A stretch of 7,884 nt of DNA from Deltaproteobacteria bacterium (GCA_013153415.1 JAADEO010000245.1:1-7884), one strand, 5' to 3'. Shown: positions 1-6,211, numbered from the stretch's first letter. The notes: a model not told the origin generated them from the letters alone. Translations and numbers: made by a program.

Positions 1-2134
1 TCTGCAGGGCTTTTTCGAGGTTGGCCCGGGCCTCTTTGTCCTGGCCCAGTTTCAATTGAATCATCGCCAGGTGATAGAGAGCCTCGGGCACCTGCTTGAT
101 TTTATCCTCCACCCCGAGGAGAAATTTCAGCGCCGCCTCGTACTTGCCATTCTGGTAGTAGACCCAGGCGGCAGTATCCATCAGGGTCGGTTCATCCTTG
201 AATTTCTCCAGGTAAGGGGCCAGAAGTTTTTCCGCCCGGGCCAGGTTCTCCGCCGTCGGCCGATAAGCGGCATAGTAAAAAGCCAGATTGTTGGCAGCGA
301 CCACGGCCTTGGGATTTTTTTCGAGAATCTTCTCATAGATCCCGGCCGCAGCCGTAAAATTGCCGGTCTGCTCATAGAGGTTGGCGAGCAGCAGGGCGTA
401 AACCTGGTTGTCGGGATTCTTCTCATAAAGCTCTTTGCCCCGGGCCAGGGCCTCCTTGGGAGAACCTTTGAGCAATTCGAGACGGACCAGGTTGAAGAGT
501 GCAGCCCGGTTGTCGGGATCATTGGAAAGCACTTCCATCAGGGTTTCGCGGGCCGGCGGGAAGTTGCGCATCGCAATCAGGATCTGAGCCTCCAGAACTT
601 TGAGTCTGGCGTTGTCCGGTTCCTTAGCGAGATACTGCCGGCAGAGTTCGAGAGCATCAGCGGAACGTCCCCTTTTCACCATCAGGTTGACGGTCATGTC
701 CAACAGATCAAAATTGCGCGGGTTCTTCTGCAGGGCTTTTTCCACCACTTCAAGAGCCCGACCGAAATTCCCCTCCTGTTGGTAAAGACGGGCGAGCAGC
801 AGAGCCGCCGGCGCCATCCCCGGCTGCAGCTCGCAGATCTTATTCAGCTCATCAATCGCCAATTTGGTCTCCCGGTTGCCGAGGTGAGCCCGGACCAGGC
901 TGAAACGCACCGCGACATTCTTCGGCACATCCTTCAAGACCGCCCGGTACTCGGCTATGGCTCCGTCGAAATCACGTTTATGCATCAGGAGATCTCCCCG
1001 CAGGATCCGGGCGTCGAGATCATCATTGTTTTCCTTGAGAATCTCATCCACCAGCTTCAGGGCATCCTCGTACCTCTGCTCCTGAATCGCTATCCGGGCC
1101 AACAGCAATTTAGCCCGCAGGTACTTGGGACCGGTCTTCATCCTTTCCAGATAGGCGTTCAGCAGTTGCTTGGCCCCGGCAAAATCCTTCTGGGAGAGTT
1201 TATACTGGGCCATCATTTCGGTCAGGACCAATGACTCCGGCAGGTCCTTCAACCCCTGGCGCAAAACCTCCAGAGATTTATCCTCCTGCTGCTGTTCGGC
1301 ATAAAAACGCACCAGCAGGACCCGGTAGTTTTCCTGGTCGGGTTTTTCCTGGACAATCTCTTTCAGCAGCTTTTCGGCTTCGGCCTGACGCTGATGACGC
1401 ACATAGAACTTGACCAGCAGCAACCGGGAATCGCTCTGTTTGTTTTCCGGTTGCTGGGCAATCAGGGTTTTGAGATGCTTTTCCGCTTCGTCAAGTTTGC
1501 CCTGCCGCTCAAGAATTTCCACCAGCATCAGTCGACCGACCTTGTGCTGCGCATTGTAGCTCAACAACTTTTCCAGATAAGCTTGGGCTTTGGGCAAATC
1601 CTTGTCTTTTAATGCCTGGTTGGCCAGCAGAATAAAGAGTTCCGGTTCTTTACAGCCGTCGGCCAACAATTTTTCAAATTCAGCCTGGGCGGCATCCGTC
1701 TTGCCCAGACGGGCCAGAGCCGCCCCCTTGAGCAGCCGGGCCTCCTGATCGGCCGGATTGCTGGCCAGCACCTGCTCAGCTTCGGCCAGGGCCTTTTTCG
1801 CATCACTGCTCATCAACAGGAGTCGTCCCCGCATAACCTGAGCCTCGGAGAGCTTCGGGTCGAGTTCCAAGGCTTTGTTGAACGCACCATACGCCTGCCG
1901 ATACTCCTGGCGGTAATATGAACACATTCCCAGCAGGTAATACCCTTTGGCGAACTTGGGATCGACCTGAAGAGCGTTTTTCAGTTCCAGTGCGGCCCTG
2001 ACATAATCGCCCTGTTGATACAGTTTTTCGCCTTTATGGTAGAATTTATCCCTCTTTTCCTGGATGCCGCCGCTACAGGCCACCAGCAACAAGACCAGGG
2101 CCAAGACCAAAAACCGCTTACTTCGCAAAAACAT
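1..2134 (-). CDS. TPR-repeat lipoprotein of an exosortase/EPS locus (3' end outside window)
   Basis: An uninterrupted frame of 711 codons runs from an ATG at 2134-2132 to the left edge; I read it codon by codon and found no stop. The start is supported by AAGGAG (about 2143-2148) eight bases upstream. Residues 1-20 form a lipoprotein signal peptide: basic MFLRSKR, a Leu/Val-rich core, then lipobox LVAC with lipidated Cys20, so it is probably membrane-anchored in the periplasm. From about residue 30 onward it is tandem tetratricopeptide repeats of about 34 residues, with typical stretches such as KGYYLLGMCSYYRQEYRQAY and AAWVYYQNGKYEAALKF. TPRs bind proteins, so a scaffold role in polymer export or surface-protein assembly is inferred. 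It resembles PrsT-type TPR lipoproteins of PEP-CTERM systems, but family assignment rests on architecture and context. The last visible repeats look like the end of such proteins, so perhaps only a short tail is missing. It has its own promoter-like sequence and follows the GT4 gene by 207 bp. Confidence 0.9.
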   Translation of the reverse strand, partial: MFLRSKRFLVLALVLLLVACSGGIQEKRDKFYHKGEKLYQQGDYVRAALELKNALQVDPKFAKGYYLLGMCSYYRQEYRQAYGAFNKALELDPKLSEAQVMRGRLLLMSSDAKKALAEAEQVLASNPADQEARLLKGAALARLGKTDAAQAEFEKLLADGCKEPELFILLANQALKDKDLPKAQAYLEKLLSYNAQHKVGRLMLVEILERQGKLDEAEKHLKTLIAQQPENKQSDSRLLLVKFYVRHQRQAEAEKLLKEIVQEKPDQENYRVLLVRFYAEQQQEDKSLEVLRQGLKDLPESLVLTEMMAQYKLSQKDFAGAKQLLNAYLERMKTGPKYLRAKLLLARIAIQEQRYEDALKLVDEILKENNDDLDARILRGDLLMHKRDFDGAIAEYRAVLKDVPKNVAVRFSLVRAHLGNRETKLAIDELNKICELQPGMAPAALLLARLYQQEGNFGRALEVVEKALQKNPRNFDLLDMTVNLMVKRGRSADALELCRQYLAKEPDNARLKVLEAQILIAMRNFPPARETLMEVLSNDPDNRAALFNLVRLELLKGSPKEALARGKELYEKNPDNQVYALLLANLYEQTGNFTAAAGIYEKILEKNPKAVVAANNLAFYYAAYRPTAENLARAEKLLAPYLEKFKDEPTLMDTAAWVYYQNGKYEAALKFLLGVEDKIKQVPEALYHLAMIQLKLGQDKEARANLEKALQ

Positions 2135-2157
2135 AAAAAGCACTCCTTTCGTCAATC

Positions 2158-2179
2158 AACCGGCACACCTTGGCCGGTT
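2158..2179 (-). promoter_or_regulatory. Stem-loop in the leader of the TPR lipoprotein gene
   Basis: AACCGGC (2158-2164) and GCCGGTT (2173-2179) pair perfectly over 7 bp around an 8-base loop. On the minus strand the hairpin sits about 10 bases upstream of the Shine-Dalgarno of the TPR gene, so it would lie in its 5' leader. On the plus strand it is followed by TTTT (2178-2181) and looks like a weak intrinsic terminator, but no plus-strand gene ends here. The structure is seen directly; any role in translation or termination is inference. Confidence 0.45.
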
Positions 2180-2203
2180 TTACGAATTTCATCAGGCGCT
2201 ATT

Positions 2204-2231
2204 ATCATACAGCCGTAGCGGCTGACCACAA
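2204..2231 (-). promoter_or_regulatory. Candidate sigma-70 promoter of the TPR lipoprotein gene with an inverted repeat in the spacer
   Basis: Reading the minus strand, TTGTGG (2231-2226) and TATGAT (2209-2204) have a 16-base spacer. The spacer is almost filled by a perfect inverted repeat, CAGCCG-CTA-CGGCTG (2224-2210), which abuts the -10 box and looks like a repressor operator. The predicted transcript would begin near 2197 and have a leader of about 60 bases containing the 2158-2179 stem-loop. This suggests the TPR gene can be transcribed apart from the GT4 gene upstream of it. The -35 match is modest. Confidence 0.4.
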
Positions 2232-2341
2232 CAAAGTTTAGCCTCCGGCTCACTTCAGGACTTAGTGGGAGAGTTTCGAGTCAACCTCCATTACACGAAG
2301 CAGCCCACTCACCTGCAACAAAATCTGGGAGAATCCGTCCA

Positions 2342-4033
2342 TCAAAGACCGGTAAAAATCGCCGGACAGACCTCCCAAATCTTTTTCAAACCGATGATCA
2401 GCAAAGCCATCCCCACGGTAGTTTCGAGCCAGCGGTTGGGATGGCGGGATTCTTCCCAGATAACCTCGAAAACGAAAAACAGTGAAAGCACCTTGACCGC
2501 AACCATCCAGATCTCGGCCCCGACCATCTCCCGGGGCAGCACCGCCGGAGCCAGAATGGCTACGATCAGGATCAGAAAATCCATCGGAGTGCTGTGATAG
2601 CCGTCCCGGCGCGTATAACGCAATACCAGCAGGGCAAAAACGACCATGACACAGAACGCCAGGTTGGTCAACAGGGCCAGCGTGCTCCAACCGAAGAGAA
2701 AATCCTCGCCGGTTCCGAGTTTCGGTTCCTCCAGGTAGACCAGAGCCGGGATAATCAGGTAGAACAGCCACCGCATGCACACCCCGGTCCATTGCGGCCG
2801 GAAACGGCAAACCAACAGTAAAGACAGCAGTCCGACAAAAGCCATCATCGCCAGCCAGTCCGGCACCGAATCGACCGGCATAATCACCAGCAACAAAACC
2901 ACGGCGAGAATAACCTGAAGGCCGCGAAAAAGGAATTTTATCAGTTGCGCCAGCTGGTAAGATTTCTTCAAATGATATTGAAACTCCTGACGCCCGAGCT
3001 TGTCCCTGATCCGGATCTTCCAACCCCGCCGGCCGAGAATATAGAAAGCCAGCAAAATGGTTCCCGAAAGCAGGAAATAGTTCAACAGCAGCATCCAGTC
3101 ACTGTAATAACGCAACCAGTAGGCAGCCCCGACCATAACCAGTTGCAGGGCGTAGATCATCAGCACCGCCTCGGAATGGAAAAGGCCGAACCGCATCAGG
3201 CGGTGATGAAAATGGTTCTTGTCGGCCTTGAAAGGGGACTGTCCCCGATAGATCCGCTCCAACATCACTGTCAAGGTATCCAGGATGGGAAATCCCAACA
3301 GGAACAGGGGCAGGAAAGGACTGAGGACCGGGTTGCTCTGGGTCAGCCAGAGCGACATGACCCCAGCCAGGAAACCGAGCATCTGGCTACCGGCATCCCC
3401 CATGAAAATGGTTGCCGGGAAGGTGTTGTAACGCAGGAAACCAAAGAGACTGCCGACCACCGCCACGCAGGTCACAACCACAAAAGAATCGCCCTGCAAC
3501 AGTCCCAGGCAGCCGATGATACCGAAAGTAAGAACTGAAATCCCCCCGGCCAGTCCATCCAGACCGTCGGCCAGATTGATGGCGTTGGTCACTCCGACCA
3601 GCACGAAAACCGTCAGGGGCACGGCAAAGACATCCGGCAACAAAACGCCTTCCGGCAACAAAACGCCGCAATGCCTGATCTTGACTCCTCCCCACAAAAC
3701 CACGATCAGGGCGGCCAACACCTGGGCCGAGAATTTGGCCAGGGGGGAAAGTTCCTTGAGGTCGTCCAGAAACCCGGCTCCGACTATGACGAGCAAGGCG
3801 ATCATCAAAGGAGGGAAAAGAGAGTTCCGGGGAGCCCAGAGCAGCATGGAGACCGAGGTTCCCACCGCCATCGACAATCCCCCGGTCCGGGCCATGGGCC
3901 GGGCATGCACCTTGCGCTCTCCGGGCATGTCGACCACGTGCAGGGCGTAAGCCAGGCGCCGGAAAAACGGCACCAGAGTAATGGTCAGAAAAAGAGAAAG
4001 CAGAAAAGTGGTGAAAAAAATCATCTCAGCCAC
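2342..4033 (-). CDS. Polyprenyl-phosphate sugar-1-phosphate transferase (WecA/MraY-type GT4) with C-terminal membrane extension
   Basis: The 563-residue product is an integral membrane enzyme expected to move a sugar-1-phosphate (GlcNAc-1-P or similar) from UDP-sugar to undecaprenyl phosphate, the first committed step of a lipid-linked exopolysaccharide unit. Family hallmarks, numbered from the GTG start: ERKVHARPMARTGG (39-52), the Mg-binding Asp pair FLDD (88-91), NLADGLDGLAGG (153-164), FMGDAGS (210-216), and the His-rich cytoplasmic loop KNHFHHR (272-278). WecA-like enzymes are usually about 350 residues; here residues about 365-563 add roughly seven further hydrophobic segments of unknown role. 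The start is uncertain: GTG at 4033 follows an in-frame stop, and ATG at 4024 is the alternative; neither has a good Shine-Dalgarno, possibly because the repeat element ending at 4035 displaced its upstream sequence. It lies downstream of the exosortase gene on the same strand, which fits EPS assembly. The exact sugar cannot be told from sequence. Confidence 0.93.
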   Translation of the reverse strand: MAEMIFFTTFLLSLFLTITLVPFFRRLAYALHVVDMPGERKVHARPMARTGGLSMAVGTSVSMLLWAPRNSLFPPLMIALLVIVGAGFLDDLKELSPLAKFSAQVLAALIVVLWGGVKIRHCGVLLPEGVLLPDVFAVPLTVFVLVGVTNAINLADGLDGLAGGISVLTFGIIGCLGLLQGDSFVVVTCVAVVGSLFGFLRYNTFPATIFMGDAGSQMLGFLAGVMSLWLTQSNPVLSPFLPLFLLGFPILDTLTVMLERIYRGQSPFKADKNHFHHRLMRFGLFHSEAVLMIYALQLVMVGAAYWLRYYSDWMLLLNYFLLSGTILLAFYILGRRGWKIRIRDKLGRQEFQYHLKKSYQLAQLIKFLFRGLQVILAVVLLLVIMPVDSVPDWLAMMAFVGLLSLLLVCRFRPQWTGVCMRWLFYLIIPALVYLEEPKLGTGEDFLFGWSTLALLTNLAFCVMVVFALLVLRYTRRDGYHSTPMDFLILIVAILAPAVLPREMVGAEIWMVAVKVLSLFFVFEVIWEESRHPNRWLETTVGMALLIIGLKKIWEVCPAIFTGL

Positions 4034-4034
4034 G

Positions 4035-4251
4035 CATCATAGTTGGTGAACTCGTAATAAATCAGATTTTCGCAAAAAACAGGATGGCAAAATAAAAAGC
4101 TCCAAGATGCCAGGCAGAATTTCTGCCCCGCAGGGGGCGAAAAGTCCAAGGAATGAGGCGTACATAGGAGTACGCCGCAGGGACGAAGACTTTTTGGGAA
4201 TGCCCTGAGCGCAGTAAAGAAATGCCCTTGGGGTGCGAAGCCATCATAGTT
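4035..4251. repeat. Palindromic interspersed element flanked by 10-bp direct repeats
   Basis: CATCATAGTT occurs at 4035-4044 and again at 4242-4251, framing a 197-bp segment (unit length 207). Inside, nested inverted pairs share one axis near 4166: GATGGC 4083-4088 with GCCATC 4240-4245, CCAAG 4102-4106 with CTTGG 4227-4231, AAAAGTC 4140-4146 with GACTTTT 4188-4194, and GGCGTAC 4157-4163 with GTACGCC 4170-4176 (6-base loop). A local palindrome, GGCAGAA-T-TTCTGCC, lies at 4113-4127. It encodes no convincing protein. The right-hand direct repeat contains the exosortase stop codon, and the left-hand one ends just upstream of the GT4 start. The layout suggests a non-autonomous miniature element or large REP-like repeat inserted between two operon genes. 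That it is multicopy in the genome is inference, since only one full copy is visible. Confidence 0.6.
4157..4176. repeat. Apical hairpin of the palindromic element
   Basis: GGCGTAC and GTACGCC form a perfect 7-bp stem around ATAGGA. The outer arms AAAAGTC/GACTTTT and CCAAG/CTTGG are centred on the same point, so this is the tip of a long cruciform or RNA hairpin of roughly 150-170 bases. In the exosortase-GT4 transcript it would fall between the two coding regions, where it could stabilise the upstream message or damp downstream expression. That role is inferred. Confidence 0.6.
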
Positions 4252-5764
4252 CGGCTCCCGGGAGAAACTTATCCAGCAAGGGCAGTGCTTTACTGAGAAA
4301 ATCCTGCAGGCGACGGTCGGCGGCGGAGATATCTTCAAATTCGGATACCGGGGTAATCAGGCGAACCAGGGCGCCATCGGTACGCTGCTTGGTCAGGGCG
4401 TCCCAGAAAACATAGATCTTCAACTGGTAAGCGTTGGTCAGGTCACGGCCTCTCTGGGGAAACCAGTAGTAGACCAACTGCCGGGCCCCGTTTTTGAGCA
4501 TGAAGGCCCGGTTGACGGCAAGTCGACCATAACCGGGGATATCGAGCTGTTTCTCCCCGGCATCCTTGAACACCCAGCCACTGCCAGTCAGGCAGGAGGC
4601 CGGCGAGTGTATCGATTCTCCTTTGCGCTGGCTCTCGTAATAGGCCGTGTAGAAATTGATCCACTGCCCATTGTCGTTATGGTAATCGATAATGAAGTAG
4701 TCACTCAGGTCGAGGACGTCGATATATTTCTGTTCCATCTGCCGGCGAACTCCCTGCCAGGAACCGATTTGCAGGGGGAATTGGTTCAGCGGCCTGATGG
4801 CTGGAATCTTCTCCCTGAATTCCACACCACGTGAAACGCCCCAGGTCACCAGCAACAGCAGAACACCAATCCCCAGGGCCAGGTTCCGCCCGGCAACAGT
4901 GGATTTCCGAACGAATGAGAAAGAGTCCCGGGGAGACTCCGGTTGCCGGGTTTCCGGCAGTTTGCCGGGCAGTTTGTTGAGCAGCCACATCTCCAGCAGC
5001 AGGATTCCCAAGGTCACCATGAAAATGAACCAGCCGGAAAAATCGTGAAAAAATCCTTCCGCCACCTGGGGACCGAGAGGTTCATACAACAGGCCCGTAA
5101 CGGCAATCCGCAAACTGTTGGTAAACACGATCAGAGGCACGGTGGAAAGCACCAGAATCACCCGCTTCCAGAAAGGCGCCCGGAAAAACCAGGCCAGCAG
5201 CAGGCCGAGAACGATTATCGGGAAAAGATAACGCAAACCACTGCAGGCATCCACCACCTGCAGACGGGTAAAGCCCAAATCGATTATGTTGCCCTCGCGA
5301 TAAGCCGAAAGCCCGCACCATTGCATCATTTCGACCCCGATCCGAGAGGAGAGCAGTTTGAGTTTCAATGAAAGACGATTGCGAAGAAAATTAGGCAAAG
5401 GAAACATCGTCACCATCATCAGCAGGGGGAAAAGGATGGTTTTGAAACGACGCCAGCCGGCATGCAGGAGGACCAATCCCATGACCACCAGCCAGAGAGA
5501 GAGCATCAGAGTCAGATACTCACCCCCCAGTTCACCAAACCAGAAAAGGGCCAGGCCGGGCAAGAACAGCAACATGCCGCCCCAGGAGGTGGCAACCGGC
5601 AGGCGTCTGAGTTCCTCCCGTTTTTCCCAGATCATGTAGAGAATGACCAACGGTACCAGGTAACAGTAATTATAATCGTCATTACCCCAGAGACGCACCA
5701 TGTACACCAACCCATCATAATAGAGCAGTGCCAGCAGGGGGATATAGATCAAGGTAATCAGCAT
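4244..5764 (-). CDS. xrtD: Exosortase fused to a C-terminal EpsI domain (XrtD-like)
   Basis: This is a polytopic inner-membrane transpeptidase expected to cleave surface proteins at a C-terminal PEP/VPLPA-CTERM-type sorting tag. Numbered from ATG 5764 (506 residues), the catalytic triad of the family is present: Cys174 in VVDACSGLRYL, Arg219 in NSLRI, and His240 in FFHDFSGW. About eight hydrophobic segments cover residues 1-260. Another segment (about 296-310) leads into a soluble EpsI/DUF3485 domain (about 325-500) with FPLQIGSW, QRKGESIHSPASCLTGSGW and RQLVYYWFPQRGR. I prefer ATG 5764 because AGGTGAGG lies six bases upstream; an in-frame GTG at 5776 would add four residues. Fusion to EpsI and total length fit the XrtD class, but other fused exosortases exist, so the subtype and symbol are less certain than the family. 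It is first in a minus-strand series with the GT4 and TPR genes. No tagged substrate is in the window. Confidence 0.93.
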   Translation of the reverse strand: MLITLIYIPLLALLYYDGLVYMVRLWGNDDYNYCYLVPLVILYMIWEKREELRRLPVATSWGGMLLFLPGLALFWFGELGGEYLTLMLSLWLVVMGLVLLHAGWRRFKTILFPLLMMVTMFPLPNFLRNRLSLKLKLLSSRIGVEMMQWCGLSAYREGNIIDLGFTRLQVVDACSGLRYLFPIIVLGLLLAWFFRAPFWKRVILVLSTVPLIVFTNSLRIAVTGLLYEPLGPQVAEGFFHDFSGWFIFMVTLGILLLEMWLLNKLPGKLPETRQPESPRDSFSFVRKSTVAGRNLALGIGVLLLLVTWGVSRGVEFREKIPAIRPLNQFPLQIGSWQGVRRQMEQKYIDVLDLSDYFIIDYHNDNGQWINFYTAYYESQRKGESIHSPASCLTGSGWVFKDAGEKQLDIPGYGRLAVNRAFMLKNGARQLVYYWFPQRGRDLTNAYQLKIYVFWDALTKQRTDGALVRLITPVSEFEDISAADRRLQDFLSKALPLLDKFLPGAEL

Positions 5765-5820
5765 AATCAACCTCACCTCACTTCCATTTGCGGAACCGGA
5801 AAAGTACTCAAGGGGGGCGT

Positions 5821-5831
5821 GAAGCCATCAT
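5821..5831. repeat. Second copy of GAAGCCATCAT, shared with the palindromic element
   Basis: GAAGCCATCAT is found at 5821-5831 and, identically, at 4237-4247 at the right end of the palindromic element. The preceding bases are also alike (GGGG-T/G-GC in each). The two copies sit just outside the 5' and 3' ends of the exosortase gene. This could be a remnant of a second element or chance; the rest of the element is not recognisable here. Confidence 0.35.
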
Positions 5832-5837
5832 TTCCGC

Positions 5838-5850
5838 CGACTCTCAGTCG
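5838..5850 (-). promoter_or_regulatory. Small inverted repeat in the exosortase leader
   Basis: CGACT-CTC-AGTCG is a perfect 5-bp inverted repeat lying just downstream of the candidate exosortase -10 box (minus strand), thus near the predicted transcription start. It could be an operator half-site pair or a 5' stabilising hairpin. It is short, so chance is a real alternative. Confidence 0.3.
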
Positions 5851-5856
5851 TTCCTC

Positions 5857-5886
5857 CATATACGCATTTAGCCGGAGAAAAGTCAA
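5857..5886 (-). promoter_or_regulatory. Candidate sigma-70 promoter for the exosortase gene
   Basis: On the minus strand, TTGACT (5886-5881) and TATATG (5862-5857) are separated by 18 bases. The -35 matches five of six consensus bases. Transcription would start near 5850, giving a leader of about 85 bases before ATG 5764. A GC-rich palindrome CCCCCGGGGG (5896-5905) lies about ten bases upstream of the -35 box and could bind a regulator. Confidence 0.45.
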
Positions 5887-5998
5887 TGATGGGAACCCCC
5901 GGGGGGCCAATACAGGGGATGCCCGGTCTAAAGTTTTCCTTAAGAAACGGATCCGGCAGCATCAAAGCATCCAACGGAAGTAGTCCCGGGTGCGAAAC

Positions 5999-6036
5999 CG
6001 ACAATTTTAAGTTTGCATTTAAATGTGTCGTATGAT
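5999..6036 (+). promoter_or_regulatory. Operator-like inverted repeat abutting a -10-like box, upstream of rpsA
   Basis: CGACAATTTTAA (5999-6010) and TTAAATGTGTCG (6019-6030) are inverted copies matching at 10 of 12 positions around an 8-base spacer. The right arm directly abuts TATGAT (6031-6036, continuing AA). A weak -35 (TTAAGT, 6007-6012, 18-base spacing) would lie inside the repeat, so a bound protein would block or activate this promoter. The predicted rpsA leader is then about 170 bases. The inverted repeat is seen directly; promoter activity and the regulator are inference. Confidence 0.45.
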
Positions 6037-6048
6037 AAAGGCCCCGGT

Positions 6049-6078
6049 TTGAATTTGTGGAATAATCAGAAGTATGTT
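6049..6078 (+). promoter_or_regulatory. Alternative weak promoter for rpsA
   Basis: TTGAAT (6049-6054) and TATGTT (6073-6078) are separated by 18 bases, each matching four of six consensus positions. It would give a leader of about 125 bases. It is weaker in the -10 than the TATGAT box upstream, and the two may be alternative or tandem starts. Confidence 0.25.
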
Positions 6079-6163
6079 TTCCGGGAATTCCAGGACTGAT
6101 CGGCAGTCTTAATCATGAGTCGTTCGCCAACATTACTCCCCGGTTGCACGGCTCAATCACTTC

Positions 6164-6184
6164 GCCCTTGGGGCTTAGTTTTTT
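6164..6184 (+). promoter_or_regulatory. Attenuator-like hairpin with T-run in the rpsA leader
   Basis: GCCC (6164-6167), loop TTG and GGGC (6171-6174) are followed within five bases by six Ts (6179-6184). It looks like a minimal intrinsic terminator placed 28 bases upstream of the rpsA start. The 4-bp stem is short, so strong termination is unlikely unless it extends in a larger fold. S1 synthesis is autoregulated through the mRNA leader in enterobacteria; a comparable role here is inference. Confidence 0.35.
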
Positions 6185-6205
6185 ATCAACAGGGGGCTTG
6201 AGTTT
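6170..6205 (+). repeat. Imperfect direct repeat just upstream of the rpsA start
   Basis: GGGGCTTAGTTT (6170-6181) recurs as GGGGCTTGAGTTT (6193-6205), one base longer, ending seven bases before the ATG at 6212. The second copy carries the only purine-rich stretch near the start (AGGGGG, 6191-6196), which is about 15 bases away and too far for normal Shine-Dalgarno spacing. The pair may be a duplicated binding site for S1 or the 30S subunit; that is inferred. Confidence 0.45.
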
Positions 6206-6211
6206 AATCCA

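Larger units (their letters stand above)
5777..6211. other. Divergent gene-free control region between exosortase and rpsA
   Basis: No coding region is credible in these 435 bases; the open frames here are short or are shadows extending from the exosortase gene. It holds a candidate minus-strand promoter for exosortase, a CCCCCGGGGG palindrome (5896-5905), an 8-bp palindrome CGGATCCG (5948-5955), a large operator-like inverted repeat next to a plus-strand -10-like box (5999-6036), and a structured rpsA leader. The short stem GACTG/CAGTC (6094-6098 and 6104-6108, 5-base loop) lies mid-leader. The part from about 5906 to 5998 shows nothing I can name with confidence. Confidence 0.7.

Noticed and set aside
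56..1234. 392-codon plus-strand open frame
   Set aside because: It lies antisense to the TPR lipoprotein, whose frame has a signal peptide, lipobox and regular repeats; the plus-strand product has no recognisable features.
2262..3023. 253-codon minus-strand frame overlapping the GT4 3' end, and the 26-codon ORF (2262-2342) overlapping the GT4 stop
   Set aside because: The long frame is an out-of-frame shadow of GT4. The 26-codon ORF overlaps the stop as TGATG but has no ribosome site or recognisable motif.
4021..4338. Open frames of 105 and 61 residues on the minus strand across the element (MKISPPP..., MMASHPKG...)
   Set aside because: They cover the palindromic repeat and the exosortase 3' end in another frame; they have no ribosome site and show the odd composition expected of translated palindromes.
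5808..5831. Possible 7-codon leader peptide (MMASRPP) in the exosortase leader
   Set aside because: Too short to separate from chance, no regulatory codon run, and it falls in the segment resembling the repeat element.
5926..5960. Flagellar sigma-28-like promoter (TAAAGTTT followed by ACGGATCC)
   Set aside because: The -35 matches well, but the -10 matches only about four of eight positions and the spacer is 10 rather than 11; no flagellar gene is nearby.
5925..6000. c-di-GMP or other riboswitch upstream of rpsA
   Set aside because: Conserved aptamer core sequences are not present; only small palindromes and GC-rich stretches were found.
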